From: Oscillospiraceae bacterium
GTDB lineage: Bacteria > Bacillota > Clostridia > Oscillospirales > Oscillospiraceae
Length of the DNA: 45,891 nt
Direction of reading: 5' to 3'
Assembly (NCBI GenBank): GCA_022800215.1
Contig: JAAWPV010000007.1
Location: 1-45,891 of the forward strand
This document shows positions 14,102 to 22,758 of the stretch, one piece after another (the stretch's first letter is position 1; each line of letters opens with the position of its first letter). A program made the position numbers and the translations under genes. The notes under the pieces were generated by a model. That model made no database searches and was not told the DNA's origin. It saw nothing but the letters and a program-made list of their open reading frames with translations.

Positions 14102-15460
14102 TTACAATCCAAGCATCTGGGTGGCCACCGCGAAGTAGACCAGCAGTGCCAGAGCATCCACCACAGTGGTGATGAAGGGAGACGCCATCACCGCCGGGTC
14201 AAAGCCCAGCCGCTTGGCCAGCATGGGCAGCGTACAGCCTACCAGCTTGGCAATGATGATGGTGACAAAGATGGACAGAGCCACCACCAGCGCCACCGCA
14301 GGCCCTTTTCGGTCAATGAGCATCACCTTGCCGAAAACCACCACTCCCAGGGTGCAGGCACAAAGGAAGGCTACCCGCAGCTCCTTCCAGATAACCCGGA
14401 AAACATCCTTGAACTCCACATCTCCCAGGCTCATGGCACGGATCACAGTCACCGATGCCTGACTGCCTGAGTTGCCGCCGGTATCCATCAGCATGGGGAT
14501 AAAGAGGGTCAGGGCCGCGTTGGCGGCCAGCGCCTCCTCAAAAATGCCCAGAATGGTTCCCGTAAAGGTTGCTGACACCATAAGAAGCAGCAGCCAAGGG
14601 ATCCGCTGCTTCCAGGTGTGGAACACTCCAGTCTGAAAATAGGGCTTGTCCGAAGGGAGAATAGCCGCCATCTTTTCGATATCCTCGGTGGCCTCCTCTT
14701 CCATAACGTCCATGGCGTCGTCAACGGTGACGATGCCCACCAACCGCCCCTCTTGGTCCACTACGGGCAGGGAGAGGAAGTCGTACTTCATGAGCCGCTG
14801 GACGGCCTCCTCCTGGTCTTCGGTGGTGTGAGCGGCGATAATATCATCGCTCATCAGTTCCTCCACCAGCCTGTCATCCCGGGCGGCCAATAGCTCCCGG
14901 AGGCTCACCACCCCCTTCAGCATCCGCCGCTCATCGGTGACATAACAGGTGTAGATAGACTCGCTGTCCTCGCTGGCGGCTCGGACACGAGAAATGGCCT
15001 CGGCCACTGTCAGGTTCTTCTTCAGATCCATGACCTCAGCTGTCATAATAGAGCCCACTGAATAGTCCGGATAGTTCAAAAACTGGTTAATGACCTTCCG
15101 GGTGTTGGGCTGGGCGTTGCGGAGCACCCTCGTTACAACACTGGCGGGCAGCTCCTCCAGCATATCCACCGCATCGTCCACATAGAGTTCCTCCACCAGG
15201 TCCGTGATCTCCTGGTCGGTGATGGATGAAATAATGATCTGCTGATTATCCGGCTCCAGGTTAGCGAATACGTCGGAGGCCACCCCCTTGGGCAGCATCC
15301 GGAAGACCAGCAAGGCCTTTTCTCCCCCCAGCTCTTCCATAAATTCAGCCACATCCACCTCGTTGGCCTCTCTCAACTCCTGCTTCAGGGCTCGGAGGTT
15401 CTTCGCCTCCAATAGGGTCTGCCACTCCTGTACCAGGCCCTCATGTTCCATGTTTTCCAT
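14102..15460 (-). CDS. mgtE: Magnesium transporter MgtE
   Basis: MgtE is a dimeric Mg2+ channel gated by internal Mg2+. The 452-residue protein has the cytoplasmic N domain (about residues 15-125, with LPKGVASDVFANLEP), paired CBS domains (about 135-255, with LSLPVVDQEGRLVGIVTVDD) and a five-helix membrane domain (about 280-452). The pore signature MDTGGNSGSQASV is present. Length and layout match the family. It sits behind a leader of about 250 bases with an attenuator-type terminator, so Mg2+- or other ion-dependent control is likely. An in-frame ATG at 15451 is a possible alternative start. Confidence 0.96.
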   Translation of the reverse strand: MENMEHEGLVQEWQTLLEAKNLRALKQELREANEVDVAEFMEELGGEKALLVFRMLPKGVASDVFANLEPDNQQIIISSITDQEITDLVEELYVDDAVDMLEELPASVVTRVLRNAQPNTRKVINQFLNYPDYSVGSIMTAEVMDLKKNLTVAEAISRVRAASEDSESIYTCYVTDERRMLKGVVSLRELLAARDDRLVEELMSDDIIAAHTTEDQEEAVQRLMKYDFLSLPVVDQEGRLVGIVTVDDAMDVMEEEATEDIEKMAAILPSDKPYFQTGVFHTWKQRIPWLLLLMVSATFTGTILGIFEEALAANAALTLFIPMLMDTGGNSGSQASVTVIRAMSLGDVEFKDVFRVIWKELRVAFLCACTLGVVVFGKVMLIDRKGPAVALVVALSIFVTIIIAKLVGCTLPMLAKRLGFDPAVMASPFITTVVDALALLVYFAVATQMLGL

Positions 15461-15510
15461 ACTCTTTCCTCCTGTCGTTTGGGTAGTGTACAGCGAGGAA
15501 GCGCAAAGGG

Positions 15511-15717
15511 AAGAAAACCGCGCCGTCGGAGTGTCCTCCCACGGCGCGGCGGTGTATCACTTATGGTACGGCGAGCTTACCCCTGCCCGCCTTTCAGGAG
15601 GTACAGGGGACATGTCTCGCCCCATAAGGGTACATCGCCATCCCGACTGCTACTTCGGCCGCAAATGTCCACAGACTGTTCCTCCTTTATGTATTCTGAT
15701 ATGAGACGTTCCCGTCC
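15511..15717 (-). ncRNA. Structured leader RNA of mgtE with intrinsic terminator (riboswitch candidate)
   Basis: The promoter at 15724-15752 starts a leader of about 257 bases on the minus strand. A closing helix pairs 15560-15566 with 15622-15628 and 15570-15575 with 15616-15621, with a 3-base bulge. Inside, 15580-15585 pairs with 15604-15609 and closes a small hairpin. Downstream in the transcript, a 9-base stem (15518-15526 with 15541-15549) plus an inner 4-base stem runs into TTTTCTT, an intrinsic terminator well before the start codon. I could not match it to the M-box or yybP-ykoY consensus, although the closing strands are faintly like M-box P1/P2. Confidence 0.6.
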
Positions 15718-15723
15718 ATATTC

Positions 15724-15752
15724 AGGATACCACGCCCCGGCACTTTTTGCAA
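15724..15752 (-). promoter_or_regulatory. Promoter of the mgtE leader
   Basis: On the minus strand TTGCAA (15747-15752), 17 bases, then TATCCT (15724-15729). Confidence 0.5.
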
Positions 15753-15826
15753 GGGGTTTTCTCCCTGTCTCCCCCGTTTCCATGCGTAAATTTTTCCTCC
15801 CCTGGAATATTGAGAGGTTTCCCTCA

Positions 15827-15855
15827 TTGACGGTCTCTTCCGGGAGTGATATAAT
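15827..15855 (+). promoter_or_regulatory. Sigma-A-type promoter for the methyltransferase at 15891
   Basis: TTGACG (15827-15832), 17 bases, perfect TATAAT (15850-15855), followed by AAAAGGAGG before ATG 15891. With the mgtE promoter it forms a divergent region. Confidence 0.7.
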
Positions 15856-15890
15856 AGAGTGATTTTTTATGTACAAAAGGAGGTGGGCTC

Positions 15891-16754
15891 ATGTGGCTCT
15901 CCAAGGACTGGAAGGACTATGAGCTTCTGGACTGCGGCAGCGGCGAAAAGCTGGAGCGCTGGGGCAAGTATATTCTGGTGCGCCCCGATCCCCAGGCCAT
16001 CTGGGACACTCCCCGCACCCTTTCTGGATGGAACAGACCCCACGCCCGTTATGCCCGCTCCTCCACCGGCGGCGGCCAGTGGGCCAAGAAGGAGGTCCCG
16101 GAGCGCTGGACAGTGGGCTATAAGGGCCTTACCTTCAACATCAAACCCATGAACTTCAAACACACCGGCCTCTTCCCGGAACAGGCCGCCAACTGGGACT
16201 TCTGTATGGACGCCATCCGCAATGCCGGCTGGCCCATCAGCGTGCTGAACCTCTTTGCCTATACCGGCGGGGCCACCGTGGCCTGCGCTGCGGCGGGGGC
16301 CAGCGTCTGCCACGTAGATGCCGCCAAAGGTATGGTCGCCTGGGCCAAGGAGAACGCCCAGTCCTCCGGGGTAGCGGACAAGCCCATCCGCTGGATCGTG
16401 GACGACTGCGCCAAGTTCGTGGAGCGGGAGATTCGCCGGGGCCGCACCTACGACGCCGTCATCATGGACCCGCCCTCCTATGGCCGGGGCCCCTCGGGAG
16501 AGATCTGGAAGCTGGAGGAAAACCTGTGGCCTTTCGTGGAACTGGTGACCCAAGTGTTGTCAGATAAGCCCCTTTTCTTCCTGATCAACTCCTATACCAC
16601 CGGCCTTGCCCCCTCGGTGCTGACCTACATTCTGGAAACTCTGGTGAGCAAAAAGTATGGCGGCCATACCGAAAGCCAGGAGCTGGGCCTCCCCGTCACC
16701 CATACGGGCCTTGCCCTCCCCTGCGGCGCCACCGGGCGCTGGATGGCTGGGTAA
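15891..16754 (+). CDS. RlmI/RlmK-like SAM-dependent methyltransferase
   Basis: The 287-residue protein resembles the catalytic part of RlmI-type 23S rRNA cytosine methyltransferases. It shows FKHTGLFPEQAANWDF, VLNLFAYTGGATVACAAAGA (SAM motif), VDAAKGMVAWAKENA and the catalytic-site motif IMDPPSYGRGP (DPPS-Y). The PUA domain found at the N-terminus of RlmI is not present; a short N-terminal segment replaces it. The substrate is therefore inferred as RNA, not shown. It has its own promoter. Confidence 0.85.
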   Translation: MWLSKDWKDYELLDCGSGEKLERWGKYILVRPDPQAIWDTPRTLSGWNRPHARYARSSTGGGQWAKKEVPERWTVGYKGLTFNIKPMNFKHTGLFPEQAANWDFCMDAIRNAGWPISVLNLFAYTGGATVACAAAGASVCHVDAAKGMVAWAKENAQSSGVADKPIRWIVDDCAKFVEREIRRGRTYDAVIMDPPSYGRGPSGEIWKLEENLWPFVELVTQVLSDKPLFFLINSYTTGLAPSVLTYILETLVSKKYGGHTESQELGLPVTHTGLALPCGATGRWMAG

Positions 16755-16832
16755 AGTCCGGCAAAAGAGTGTGGACAAGTCTGGGCCCGCCCCTACGCTC
16801 TATTATTAATACTCTTTTAAGAGGTATCCACC

Positions 16833-17675
16833 ATGTCTGAATTGATTCTCAAAACCGAATCCCTCACCTTCTCCTACCCAGCCGAGGATGCGCCCAAGGA
16901 GGTCCTGAACGGCGTGGACCTTGAGATCCAGGAAGGCTCCTTTGTAGCCGTCCTGGGCCACAACGGCTCGGGAAAGTCCACCCTGGCCAAACACCTGAAC
17001 GCCATCCTCCTGCCCTCCGGAGGCAAAGTCTTCGTCAGCGGGCTGGACACTTGCGATGAACAAAAACTGCTGGACATCCGCCGCATCGTGGGTATGGTCT
17101 TCCAGAACCCTGACAACCAGATCGTTGCCAACGTAGTAGAGGAGGACTGCGCCTTTGGCCCCGAGAATCTGGGCGTTCCCCCCCTGGAGATCCGCCAGCG
17201 GGTAGACGAGGCCCTGAAGGCTGTGGGTATGTATCAGTTCCGGGAACACGCTCCTCATCTTCTCTCCGGTGGCCAAAAGCAGCGCATCGCCATCGCCGGG
17301 GTCCTTGCCATGAAGCCCCGGTGCGTGGTGCTGGACGAGCCCACCGCCATGCTGGATCCCATCGGCCGGCGGGAGGTGCTGGAGACCATCAAGAAGCTGA
17401 ACCAGGAAAGCGGCGTTACCGTGGTCCTCATCACCCACCACATGGACGAAGCCGCCCAGGCTGACCGGCTCATCGTCATGAGCGGCGGTAAGGTGGTTGC
17501 CGACGGTGCTCCCCAAGAAGTCTTCCAGCGAGTGGAGGAGCTGAAGGCGGTGGGCCTTACGGTGCCCGAGACCGTCTCCCTCCTCTATGAGCTTCGCAAG
17601 GAGGGCGTGGATCTCCCTCTGGACGCCCTCACCGTGGAGGAATGCGCCCAGGCCCTCTATCAGATCTTACAGTAA
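16833..17675 (+). CDS. ecfA1: Energy-coupling factor transporter ATPase EcfA1
   Basis: This ATPase is one of two in the ECF module that powers many vitamin S components. The 280-residue protein has Walker [10 protein letters not shown], the Q-loop FQNPDNQIV, the signature LLSGGQKQR, Walker [14 protein letters not shown] and the switch His in ITHHMDEA. The start ATG 16833 follows AAGAGG. It is followed 13 bases later by ecfA2. Confidence 0.95.
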   Translation: MSELILKTESLTFSYPAEDAPKEVLNGVDLEIQEGSFVAVLGHNGSGKSTLAKHLNAILLPSGGKVFVSGLDTCDEQKLLDIRRIVGMVFQNPDNQIVANVVEEDCAFGPENLGVPPLEIRQRVDEALKAVGMYQFREHAPHLLSGGQKQRIAIAGVLAMKPRCVVLDEPTAMLDPIGRREVLETIKKLNQESGVTVVLITHHMDEAAQADRLIVMSGGKVVADGAPQEVFQRVEELKAVGLTVPETVSLLYELRKEGVDLPLDALTVEECAQALYQILQ

Positions 17676-17688
17676 GGAAGTAAACCTT

Positions 17689-18555
17689 ATGGAACCCATC
17701 ATTGAGACACAAAAACTATCCCATATCTACTCCGCCGGCACCCCCTTCCAGCACGCCGCCCTGGTGGATGTGGACTTTACCGCCTACCGGGGGGAATACC
17801 TGGGGGTCATCGGTCACACCGGCTCGGGCAAGTCCACCCTCATCCAGCATTTGAACGGCCTTCTGAAGCCCACCTCGGGCAAAGTACTGGTGGAGGGCAG
17901 GGACATCTGGCAGGACAAGGCCACCACCCGCTGGGCCCGGTTCCAGGTGGGGCTGGTGTTCCAGTACCCGGAGTACCAGCTCTTTGAGGAGACGGTCTAC
18001 AAGGACATCTCCTTCGGCCCCAAGAACATGGGCCTGGACGAGCAGGAGGTGGACCACCGGGTCCGGGAGGCCGCCCAGTTCGTGGGCCTCACCGACGCCC
18101 TGTTAGAGGCCTCCCCCTTTGAACTCTCCGGCGGTCAGAAGCGCCGGGTAGCCATCGCCGGGGTCATCGCCATGGAGCCCTCCGTCCTCATTCTGGACGA
18201 GCCCACCGCAGGGCTTGATCCGGTGGGCGTGGAGCAGATTTTGGGCAACATCCGGGACTACCACAAGGCCAAGAACGCCACCATCATTATTGTCTCCCAC
18301 TCCATGGAGGAGATGGCCCGGACGGTGGACCGGCTGGTGGTGGTCAACGATGGCCGCATCCCCTTTGAGGGTGCGCCCCGGGAGGTTTTCGCCCACGGGG
18401 ACGAGCTGGAGGAGATGGGCCTGGGCGTTCCCCAGATGACCCGCCTTTTTCACCGCCTGAAGGCCATGGGGGTGGATGTGGACCCCTCGGTTTACACCAT
18501 TGAAGAGGCCAAGGCCGCTCTGCTGCCCCTTCTTCGGAAAAAGGAGGGAATGTAA
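17689..18555 (+). CDS. ecfA2: Energy-coupling factor transporter ATPase EcfA2
   Basis: This is the second ATPase of the ECF module. The 288-residue protein has Walker A GHTGSGKST, Q-loop FQYPEYQLF (typical of EcfA2), signature LSGGQKRR, Walker B VLILDEPTAGLDP and switch His in VSHSMEEM. ATG 17689 is chosen because the family N-terminus (MEPIIETQKLSHIYSAG) begins there; a longer frame reads back into ecfA1. The stop is directly followed by the ecfT start. Confidence 0.95.
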   Translation: MEPIIETQKLSHIYSAGTPFQHAALVDVDFTAYRGEYLGVIGHTGSGKSTLIQHLNGLLKPTSGKVLVEGRDIWQDKATTRWARFQVGLVFQYPEYQLFEETVYKDISFGPKNMGLDEQEVDHRVREAAQFVGLTDALLEASPFELSGGQKRRVAIAGVIAMEPSVLILDEPTAGLDPVGVEQILGNIRDYHKAKNATIIIVSHSMEEMARTVDRLVVVNDGRIPFEGAPREVFAHGDELEEMGLGVPQMTRLFHRLKAMGVDVDPSVYTIEEAKAALLPLLRKKEGM

Positions 18556-19371
18556 ATGGCGCTCAAGGACATCACCCTAGGCCAGTTTTTCCCCGGCAAT
18601 ACCGTCATGCACCGTCTGGATCCCCGGACCAAGCTGCTGCTGGTGGTCTTTTACATTGTGGCCCTTTTCATGGCAAAAAATATTCTGAGCTACGGCCTCA
18701 TGTTCGTGGCTCTCCTCTCCGCCGTCCTCATCTCCAAGGTAGGCTTTAAGGCCCTCCTCAAGGGGATGAAGCCCGTCTTCTTCATTGTGGTCTTTACGGC
18801 GGTCCTGAACCTCTTTTATACTCCCGGTGAAGGCGATCCCTTGGTCTCCTTTTGGATCTTCAATATTTATTTTGAAGGGATCCGTACCGCTTTCTTCATG
18901 GTGATGCGGATCATGATGCTCATTTCCTGCACCTTCCTGCTCACCTACACCACCTCCCCCATTCTTTTGACTGACGGTTTGGAAAGTCTGCTTGGGCCCC
19001 TCAAGAAGCTCCATATGCCCATCCACGAGCTTGCCATGATCATGTCCATCGCCCTCCGCTTCATTCCCACTCTCATCGAGGAAACAGACAAGATCATGTC
19101 CGCTCAAAAGGCCCGGGGCGCAGACTTTGACGGCGGCAACCTCATTCAGAAGGCCAAAGCCCTCATTCCTCTGCTGGTGCCCCTTTTCATCTCCGCCTTC
19201 CGCCGGGCAGACGAGCTGGCAGTGGCCATGGAATGCCGCTGCTACCACGGCGGCGAGGGACGGACCCGGATGCGCCAGCTGAAATATGTTGGCAGGGATT
19301 ATGTGGGCATCACCATCGGTTTTCTGCTCTGTGTTGCCGTCTGGGCTCTCAACCGCCTGGGGGTCTTCTGA
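18556..19371 (+). CDS. ecfT: Energy-coupling factor transporter transmembrane protein EcfT
   Basis: EcfT joins the two ATPases to exchangeable substrate-binding S components in the membrane. The 271-residue protein has about six hydrophobic segments. It carries the two coupling-helix motifs near KARGADFDGG and AMECRCYHGGEGRTR; the second has Cys where many relatives have Ala and Gly. It starts right after the ecfA2 stop. No S gene is in this operon; ribU elsewhere in the window is a likely user. Confidence 0.95.
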   Translation: MALKDITLGQFFPGNTVMHRLDPRTKLLLVVFYIVALFMAKNILSYGLMFVALLSAVLISKVGFKALLKGMKPVFFIVVFTAVLNLFYTPGEGDPLVSFWIFNIYFEGIRTAFFMVMRIMMLISCTFLLTYTTSPILLTDGLESLLGPLKKLHMPIHELAMIMSIALRFIPTLIEETDKIMSAQKARGADFDGGNLIQKAKALIPLLVPLFISAFRRADELAVAMECRCYHGGEGRTRMRQLKYVGRDYVGITIGFLLCVAVWALNRLGVF

Positions 19372-19411
19372 ACTTCATTTTTAACAAATCTTAAGATAAG
19401 GTTCAACATTT

Positions 19412-20179
19412 ATGAGGAATATTGCGTTACAATTGATGTATGTGGGTACTGCCTACCACGGCTGGCAGATCCAGAAGAATGCCGTCTCGGTGGAGGAGAC
19501 GCTGGAAAAGTGCCTTCAGCAGGTGGTAGGTCATCCGGTGAAGTGTACCGGGGCGGGCCGCACCGACGCGGGGGTCCATGCCCGCACCTACGTGGCCAAC
19601 TTCCGCACCAACTCTCGGATCCCATTGGACCGTCTGCCCCTGGCGGTAAATACCCGGCTCCCCGACGACATCGTCGTCACCCAGGCTGTAGAGGTGTCCG
19701 AAGGCTTCAACGCTATCTCCTCCTGCGTAAAAAAGGAGTACACCTATCAGATCTACAACTCCCGCATCCGCAACGCCTTCTTTGTGGACCGGGCCTGGTT
19801 CTACCCCAAGCATTTGGACGAAGGCGTTATGCAGGCTGCCGCCGACCGATTCGTGGGCACCCACGACTTCGCTGCGGTCCGCAGCGTAGGCACCGACGTG
19901 AAATCCACCGTCCGAACGGTCCACTATTTCGATATTGAACGGGACGGTCTGCTCATCAACTGCCGGGTCTGCGCCAACGGCTTTCTTTATAATATGGTGC
20001 GGGCCATGGTGGGAACCGTGATCTACGCCGCCGAGGGGAAATTCCCCCCCGAGGCCATCACAGACATTCTGGAAGGCAAGTGCCGCACCGACGCCGGCCC
20101 CACTGCCCCACCAGGAGGGCTTTACATGACAAAGCTCTGGTATGAGGAACCCGGTCTTACTGAGGAGGAGATGGCATAG
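19412..20179 (+). CDS. truA: tRNA pseudouridine(38-40) synthase TruA
   Basis: TruA converts U38-U40 in tRNA anticodon stems to pseudouridine. The 255-residue protein has MYVGTAYHGWQIQKNA and the catalytic GAGRTDAGVHA (catalytic Asp about residue 52), then VKKEYTYQIYN and GFLYNMVRAMVGT. The ecfA-ecfA-ecfT-truA order is widely conserved in Firmicutes; here rplQ does not precede it. Confidence 0.96.
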   Translation: MRNIALQLMYVGTAYHGWQIQKNAVSVEETLEKCLQQVVGHPVKCTGAGRTDAGVHARTYVANFRTNSRIPLDRLPLAVNTRLPDDIVVTQAVEVSEGFNAISSCVKKEYTYQIYNSRIRNAFFVDRAWFYPKHLDEGVMQAAADRFVGTHDFAAVRSVGTDVKSTVRTVHYFDIERDGLLINCRVCANGFLYNMVRAMVGTVIYAAEGKFPPEAITDILEGKCRTDAGPTAPPGGLYMTKLWYEEPGLTEEEMA

Positions 20180-20180
20180 G

Positions 20181-21353
20181 ATGGACAAAGCGGACAAGAA
20201 AAATCCCTTCCTCCGGGCTCTGGCCTTTCTCCTGACACTGATATTGGTGCTGGGTGCCGTCTTTCTGGTGGCCAACTGGCAGAAGCTAAACTTCGACTTC
20301 GTCCGGCGGTACTTTGCCTACCGGAATTTGGCCCGTAACGAAAACGGCCAGGTAGAGTCTTTCTCCTACATCGGCGGCTCTTCCAGTTCGTTCACCCAGA
20401 TAGGGAGCGACCTTCTGGTCTGTTCCCCAAGCGGTGTAAGGCTATACTCGGAAAGCGGCAGTGCCTATGTGGACCAGCCCTCTGTCTTAAAAAACCCCAT
20501 GACCTCCTCCGGTGGTTCTGCCGCCTTGGTCTATGACGCCGGCGGGACCGAGCTCTATGTCTACCGGGACCGGGAACTGGTTTTCTCCCTTACCGGTGAG
20601 GAGGGCCCCACCATTCTCTCGGCCAATTTGAATTCCCAAGGCCTTCTCACTGTGGTGACCCAGACCAGTGGCATCCGGGGCAGCGTCACTGTTTATGACG
20701 CCACCTTCCGGCCTCAGGTGGGCGTCAATCTGTCCTCCCGCTTCGTCACCGATGCCCTCCTCTCTCCCGACGGAAGGACTCTGGTCATTGCCACCTCCGG
20801 CCAAACAGAAGGTACTTATGACAGCCAGCTCGCTTTCTACCGGATGGATCAGCTCCTTACCTCATCGGGCAGTGAGCCAGCGCCTGACGCTATCTGCTCC
20901 ATAGGCAATAATACGATTTTGAAGCTGGAGTGGCCCAGTGACACTCTGCGGGTTCTAGGCGAAAATGCTCTGGTGCTCGTCTCTTCCGGCGGAACTCAAC
21001 TCGGTTCCTATTCATACGGCCGTCAGCTTTTAAAGGGGTACTCTCTGGGCGGTGACTACTGCTGCCTTCTGTTGGGCCGGAACCGGGCTGGCTCCGATGC
21101 CACCTTGGTAACAGTGGACTTAACCGGTCAAACGCTGGCTTCACTGGACTTCAACAAGCAGGTTCTCTCTCTTTCCTCCGCCGGACGGTATGTCTCTGTA
21201 CTCACTGCCGACGGGCTTACCATCTACACCGGCGGTCTGGAGCCTTACCATGTACTGGAAGAGCCCCAGGACGTGCGAAAGGTCCTCCAACGCACAGATG
21301 GCTCCGTTACTCTGGTTTCCGGCGAAACCGTTCGGCTCTATCTGCCCGATTAA
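20181..21353 (+). CDS. DUF5711-like membrane-anchored protein, predicted beta-propeller
   Basis: The 390-residue protein has a basic N-terminus and one membrane segment (about residues 11-33). A long extracytoplasmic part with repeating strand patterns follows (for example LLSPDGRTLVIATSG, VLSLSSAGRYVSVLTADGLTIY), which looks like a WD40/PQQ-type beta-propeller. Its place between truA and a CvpA-like gene matches proteins annotated DUF5711 in Oscillospirales. The start ATG 20181 comes one base after the truA stop, with GAGGAGGAG upstream. The function is unknown. Confidence 0.75.
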   Translation: MDKADKKNPFLRALAFLLTLILVLGAVFLVANWQKLNFDFVRRYFAYRNLARNENGQVESFSYIGGSSSSFTQIGSDLLVCSPSGVRLYSESGSAYVDQPSVLKNPMTSSGGSAALVYDAGGTELYVYRDRELVFSLTGEEGPTILSANLNSQGLLTVVTQTSGIRGSVTVYDATFRPQVGVNLSSRFVTDALLSPDGRTLVIATSGQTEGTYDSQLAFYRMDQLLTSSGSEPAPDAICSIGNNTILKLEWPSDTLRVLGENALVLVSSGGTQLGSYSYGRQLLKGYSLGGDYCCLLLGRNRAGSDATLVTVDLTGQTLASLDFNKQVLSLSSAGRYVSVLTADGLTIYTGGLEPYHVLEEPQDVRKVLQRTDGSVTLVSGETVRLYLPD

Positions 21354-21383
21354 ACCAAATTTCCTTGGAAAGGCTGATGATTC

Positions 21384-22082
21384 ATGTTTTCCGCACCCGG
21401 TATCCTCATTGACCTGGTCCTTTTGGCCGCCCTCTTTCTGGCGGTGGCCCGGGGAGCCAAAAAGGGCTTCATCCTCACTCTCTGTTCCCTGGTGGCCGTT
21501 CTGGTAGCCTTTATCGGAGCAAACATCGTCTCCGACGCGGTCGCCCCCATGGTGGCCGACGCCCTCCAGCCCAAGCTGGAACATTCCATCCAGGAGATCC
21601 TGGAGGAGCGGGCTTTGGAGGTTGGCAACACCGGCGAGCTGGCCGCCACCGAGGCTTTGGCTGCCCTCCGGGAAAAGGGCGGCTTCTATGAGCTGGCCGC
21701 CGACGGCCTGGAGAACTTTCTCTCCCTGTCCGATTTGATCCAGTCCCCTTCCGTAGCCGAACTGGCCGCCCATGCCGCCGCTGCCATCGCCGCCCAGCTT
21801 GCCAAGGGCCTCCTCTTTGTGGCCGCTTTCTTTATCATCCTCCTTCTGTGGACCATCCTCAGCCACGCCTTGGACCTGGTGTCCCGGCTGCCCGGCATCA
21901 ACGCTCTCAACCACACCCTGGGCGGCGCTATAGGTCTTGTGAAAGGACTTATCATCGTCTACGTAGTGGTGTGGGTCCTCTATGATCTCACCGGCTATAT
22001 CTCCCCCGAGACCGCCAGACAGACTTACCTTTTCTCCTTCCTCACCCAGCACAGCCCCATGGACCTTCTGAAGCAGATTTAA
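21384..22082 (+). CDS. CvpA family membrane protein
   Basis: The 232-residue protein has four membrane segments (about residues 5-20, 27-50, 130-160 and 175-205) and the CvpA-type pattern ILIDLVLLAALFLAVARGAKKGF at the start. The loop between segments 2 and 3 is longer than in E. coli CvpA (162 residues). CvpA relatives are linked to colicin V export and envelope stress, but the firmicute role is unclear. It lies 30 bases after the DUF5711-like gene, likely in the same unit. Confidence 0.82.
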   Translation: MFSAPGILIDLVLLAALFLAVARGAKKGFILTLCSLVAVLVAFIGANIVSDAVAPMVADALQPKLEHSIQEILEERALEVGNTGELAATEALAALREKGGFYELAADGLENFLSLSDLIQSPSVAELAAHAAAAIAAQLAKGLLFVAAFFIILLLWTILSHALDLVSRLPGINALNHTLGGAIGLVKGLIIVYVVVWVLYDLTGYISPETARQTYLFSFLTQHSPMDLLKQI

Positions 22083-22122
22083 TTACCAAAGATCTTCTCC
22101 CAACGAAAGGTGGTGGACCGCC

Positions 22123-22647
22123 ACGAACATTCCCAATCTTCTCTCCTCCTTCCGACTGGTGTTGGTTCCTGTGTTCGTCCAGGTTTACTTTCTCCCAGAC
22201 CCCCGCGCCCACATCTGGGCCGCCCTCATCTATGGGCTGGCTTTCCTCACTGACATTCTGGATGGCTGGATTGCCCGGCATTTCAACATGATAACCCGCC
22301 TAGGCCGGATCCTGGACCCATTGGCTGACAAGCTTATGACCCTTACAGTTATTATTTGCGTGGCCTTGGACGGCATCATCCCCATGTGGGTCATCGCTAT
22401 ATTTCTCTGCAAGGAGCTGGCCATGCTTTTGGGGGGCGCTATCCTGGTCCGCCGGGTGGGAGATGTGATCACCGCCAACTGGTGGGGCAAGATCTCCACC
22501 GGAGTTTTCTTTGTTGTACTGGCTCTGCTGGTCCTCTTCCCCATTCCCAGACCCTGGTCCACCGCCATGATCACCTGCGCTCTATTCCTGGCGCTGGCCA
22601 CCTTGATTCGCTACACCCTGGATTTCCTGAAAATTCTGCGAAAATAA
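22123..22647 (+). CDS. pgsA: CDP-diacylglycerol-glycerol-3-phosphate 3-phosphatidyltransferase, apparent ACG start
   Basis: PgsA makes phosphatidylglycerol phosphate, the committed step to phosphatidylglycerol and cardiolipin. The CDP-alcohol phosphotransferase motif is complete: DGWIARHFNMITRLGRILDP then LADK. The family N-terminus (M)NIPNLLSSFRLVLVPVF aligns exactly if translation starts at 22123, but that codon is ACG. An AAAGGTGG sequence lies 7-8 bases upstream, as for a real start. The first ordinary start codon is GTG 22159, which would delete the conserved first 12 residues. So either ACG initiates or a single base differs from ATG. About four to five membrane segments are visible. 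Confidence 0.88.
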   Translation, partial: TNIPNLLSSFRLVLVPVFVQVYFLPDPRAHIWAALIYGLAFLTDILDGWIARHFNMITRLGRILDPLADKLMTLTVIICVALDGIIPMWVIAIFLCKELAMLLGGAILVRRVGDVITANWWGKISTGVFFVVLALLVLFPIPRPWSTAMITCALFLALATLIRYTLDFLKILRK

Positions 22648-22696
22648 TTTGTCTATTTCATACTTCGTTCACATTTTTAGAGTAAAATAGTTGTCC

Positions 22697-22740
22697 TGAA
22701 GGGACATGGTCCCTTTTGCCGGCCAGTCCGGCAGTTCCAG
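22697..22740 (+). terminator. Two small hairpins between pgsA and the ClpE-like gene
   Basis: AAGGGAC-ATG-GTCCCTT (about 22698-22714) with a short T-run may end pgsA transcription. GCCGG-N5-CCGGC (about 22719-22733) follows. Both lie in the leader of the ClpE-like gene if its promoter is near a TAAAAT at about 22683. Confidence 0.4.
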
Positions 22741-22758
22741 CAAAAGGAGTTGAGCAAA

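Noticed and set aside
15460-15720. M-box or yybP-ykoY riboswitch for mgtE
   Set aside because: The long conserved M-box loops and the yybP-ykoY core are not visible; only the closing helix is loosely similar. It is reported as an unassigned leader.
22159-22647. pgsA starting at GTG 22159
   Set aside because: It would lose the conserved N-terminal residues of the family and has no ribosome binding site at the right distance; 22123 fits better despite its ACG codon.
22648-22758. CtsR or CIRCE operator before the ClpE-like gene
   Set aside because: No GGTCAAA-type tandem repeat or CIRCE inverted repeat is present in the region.
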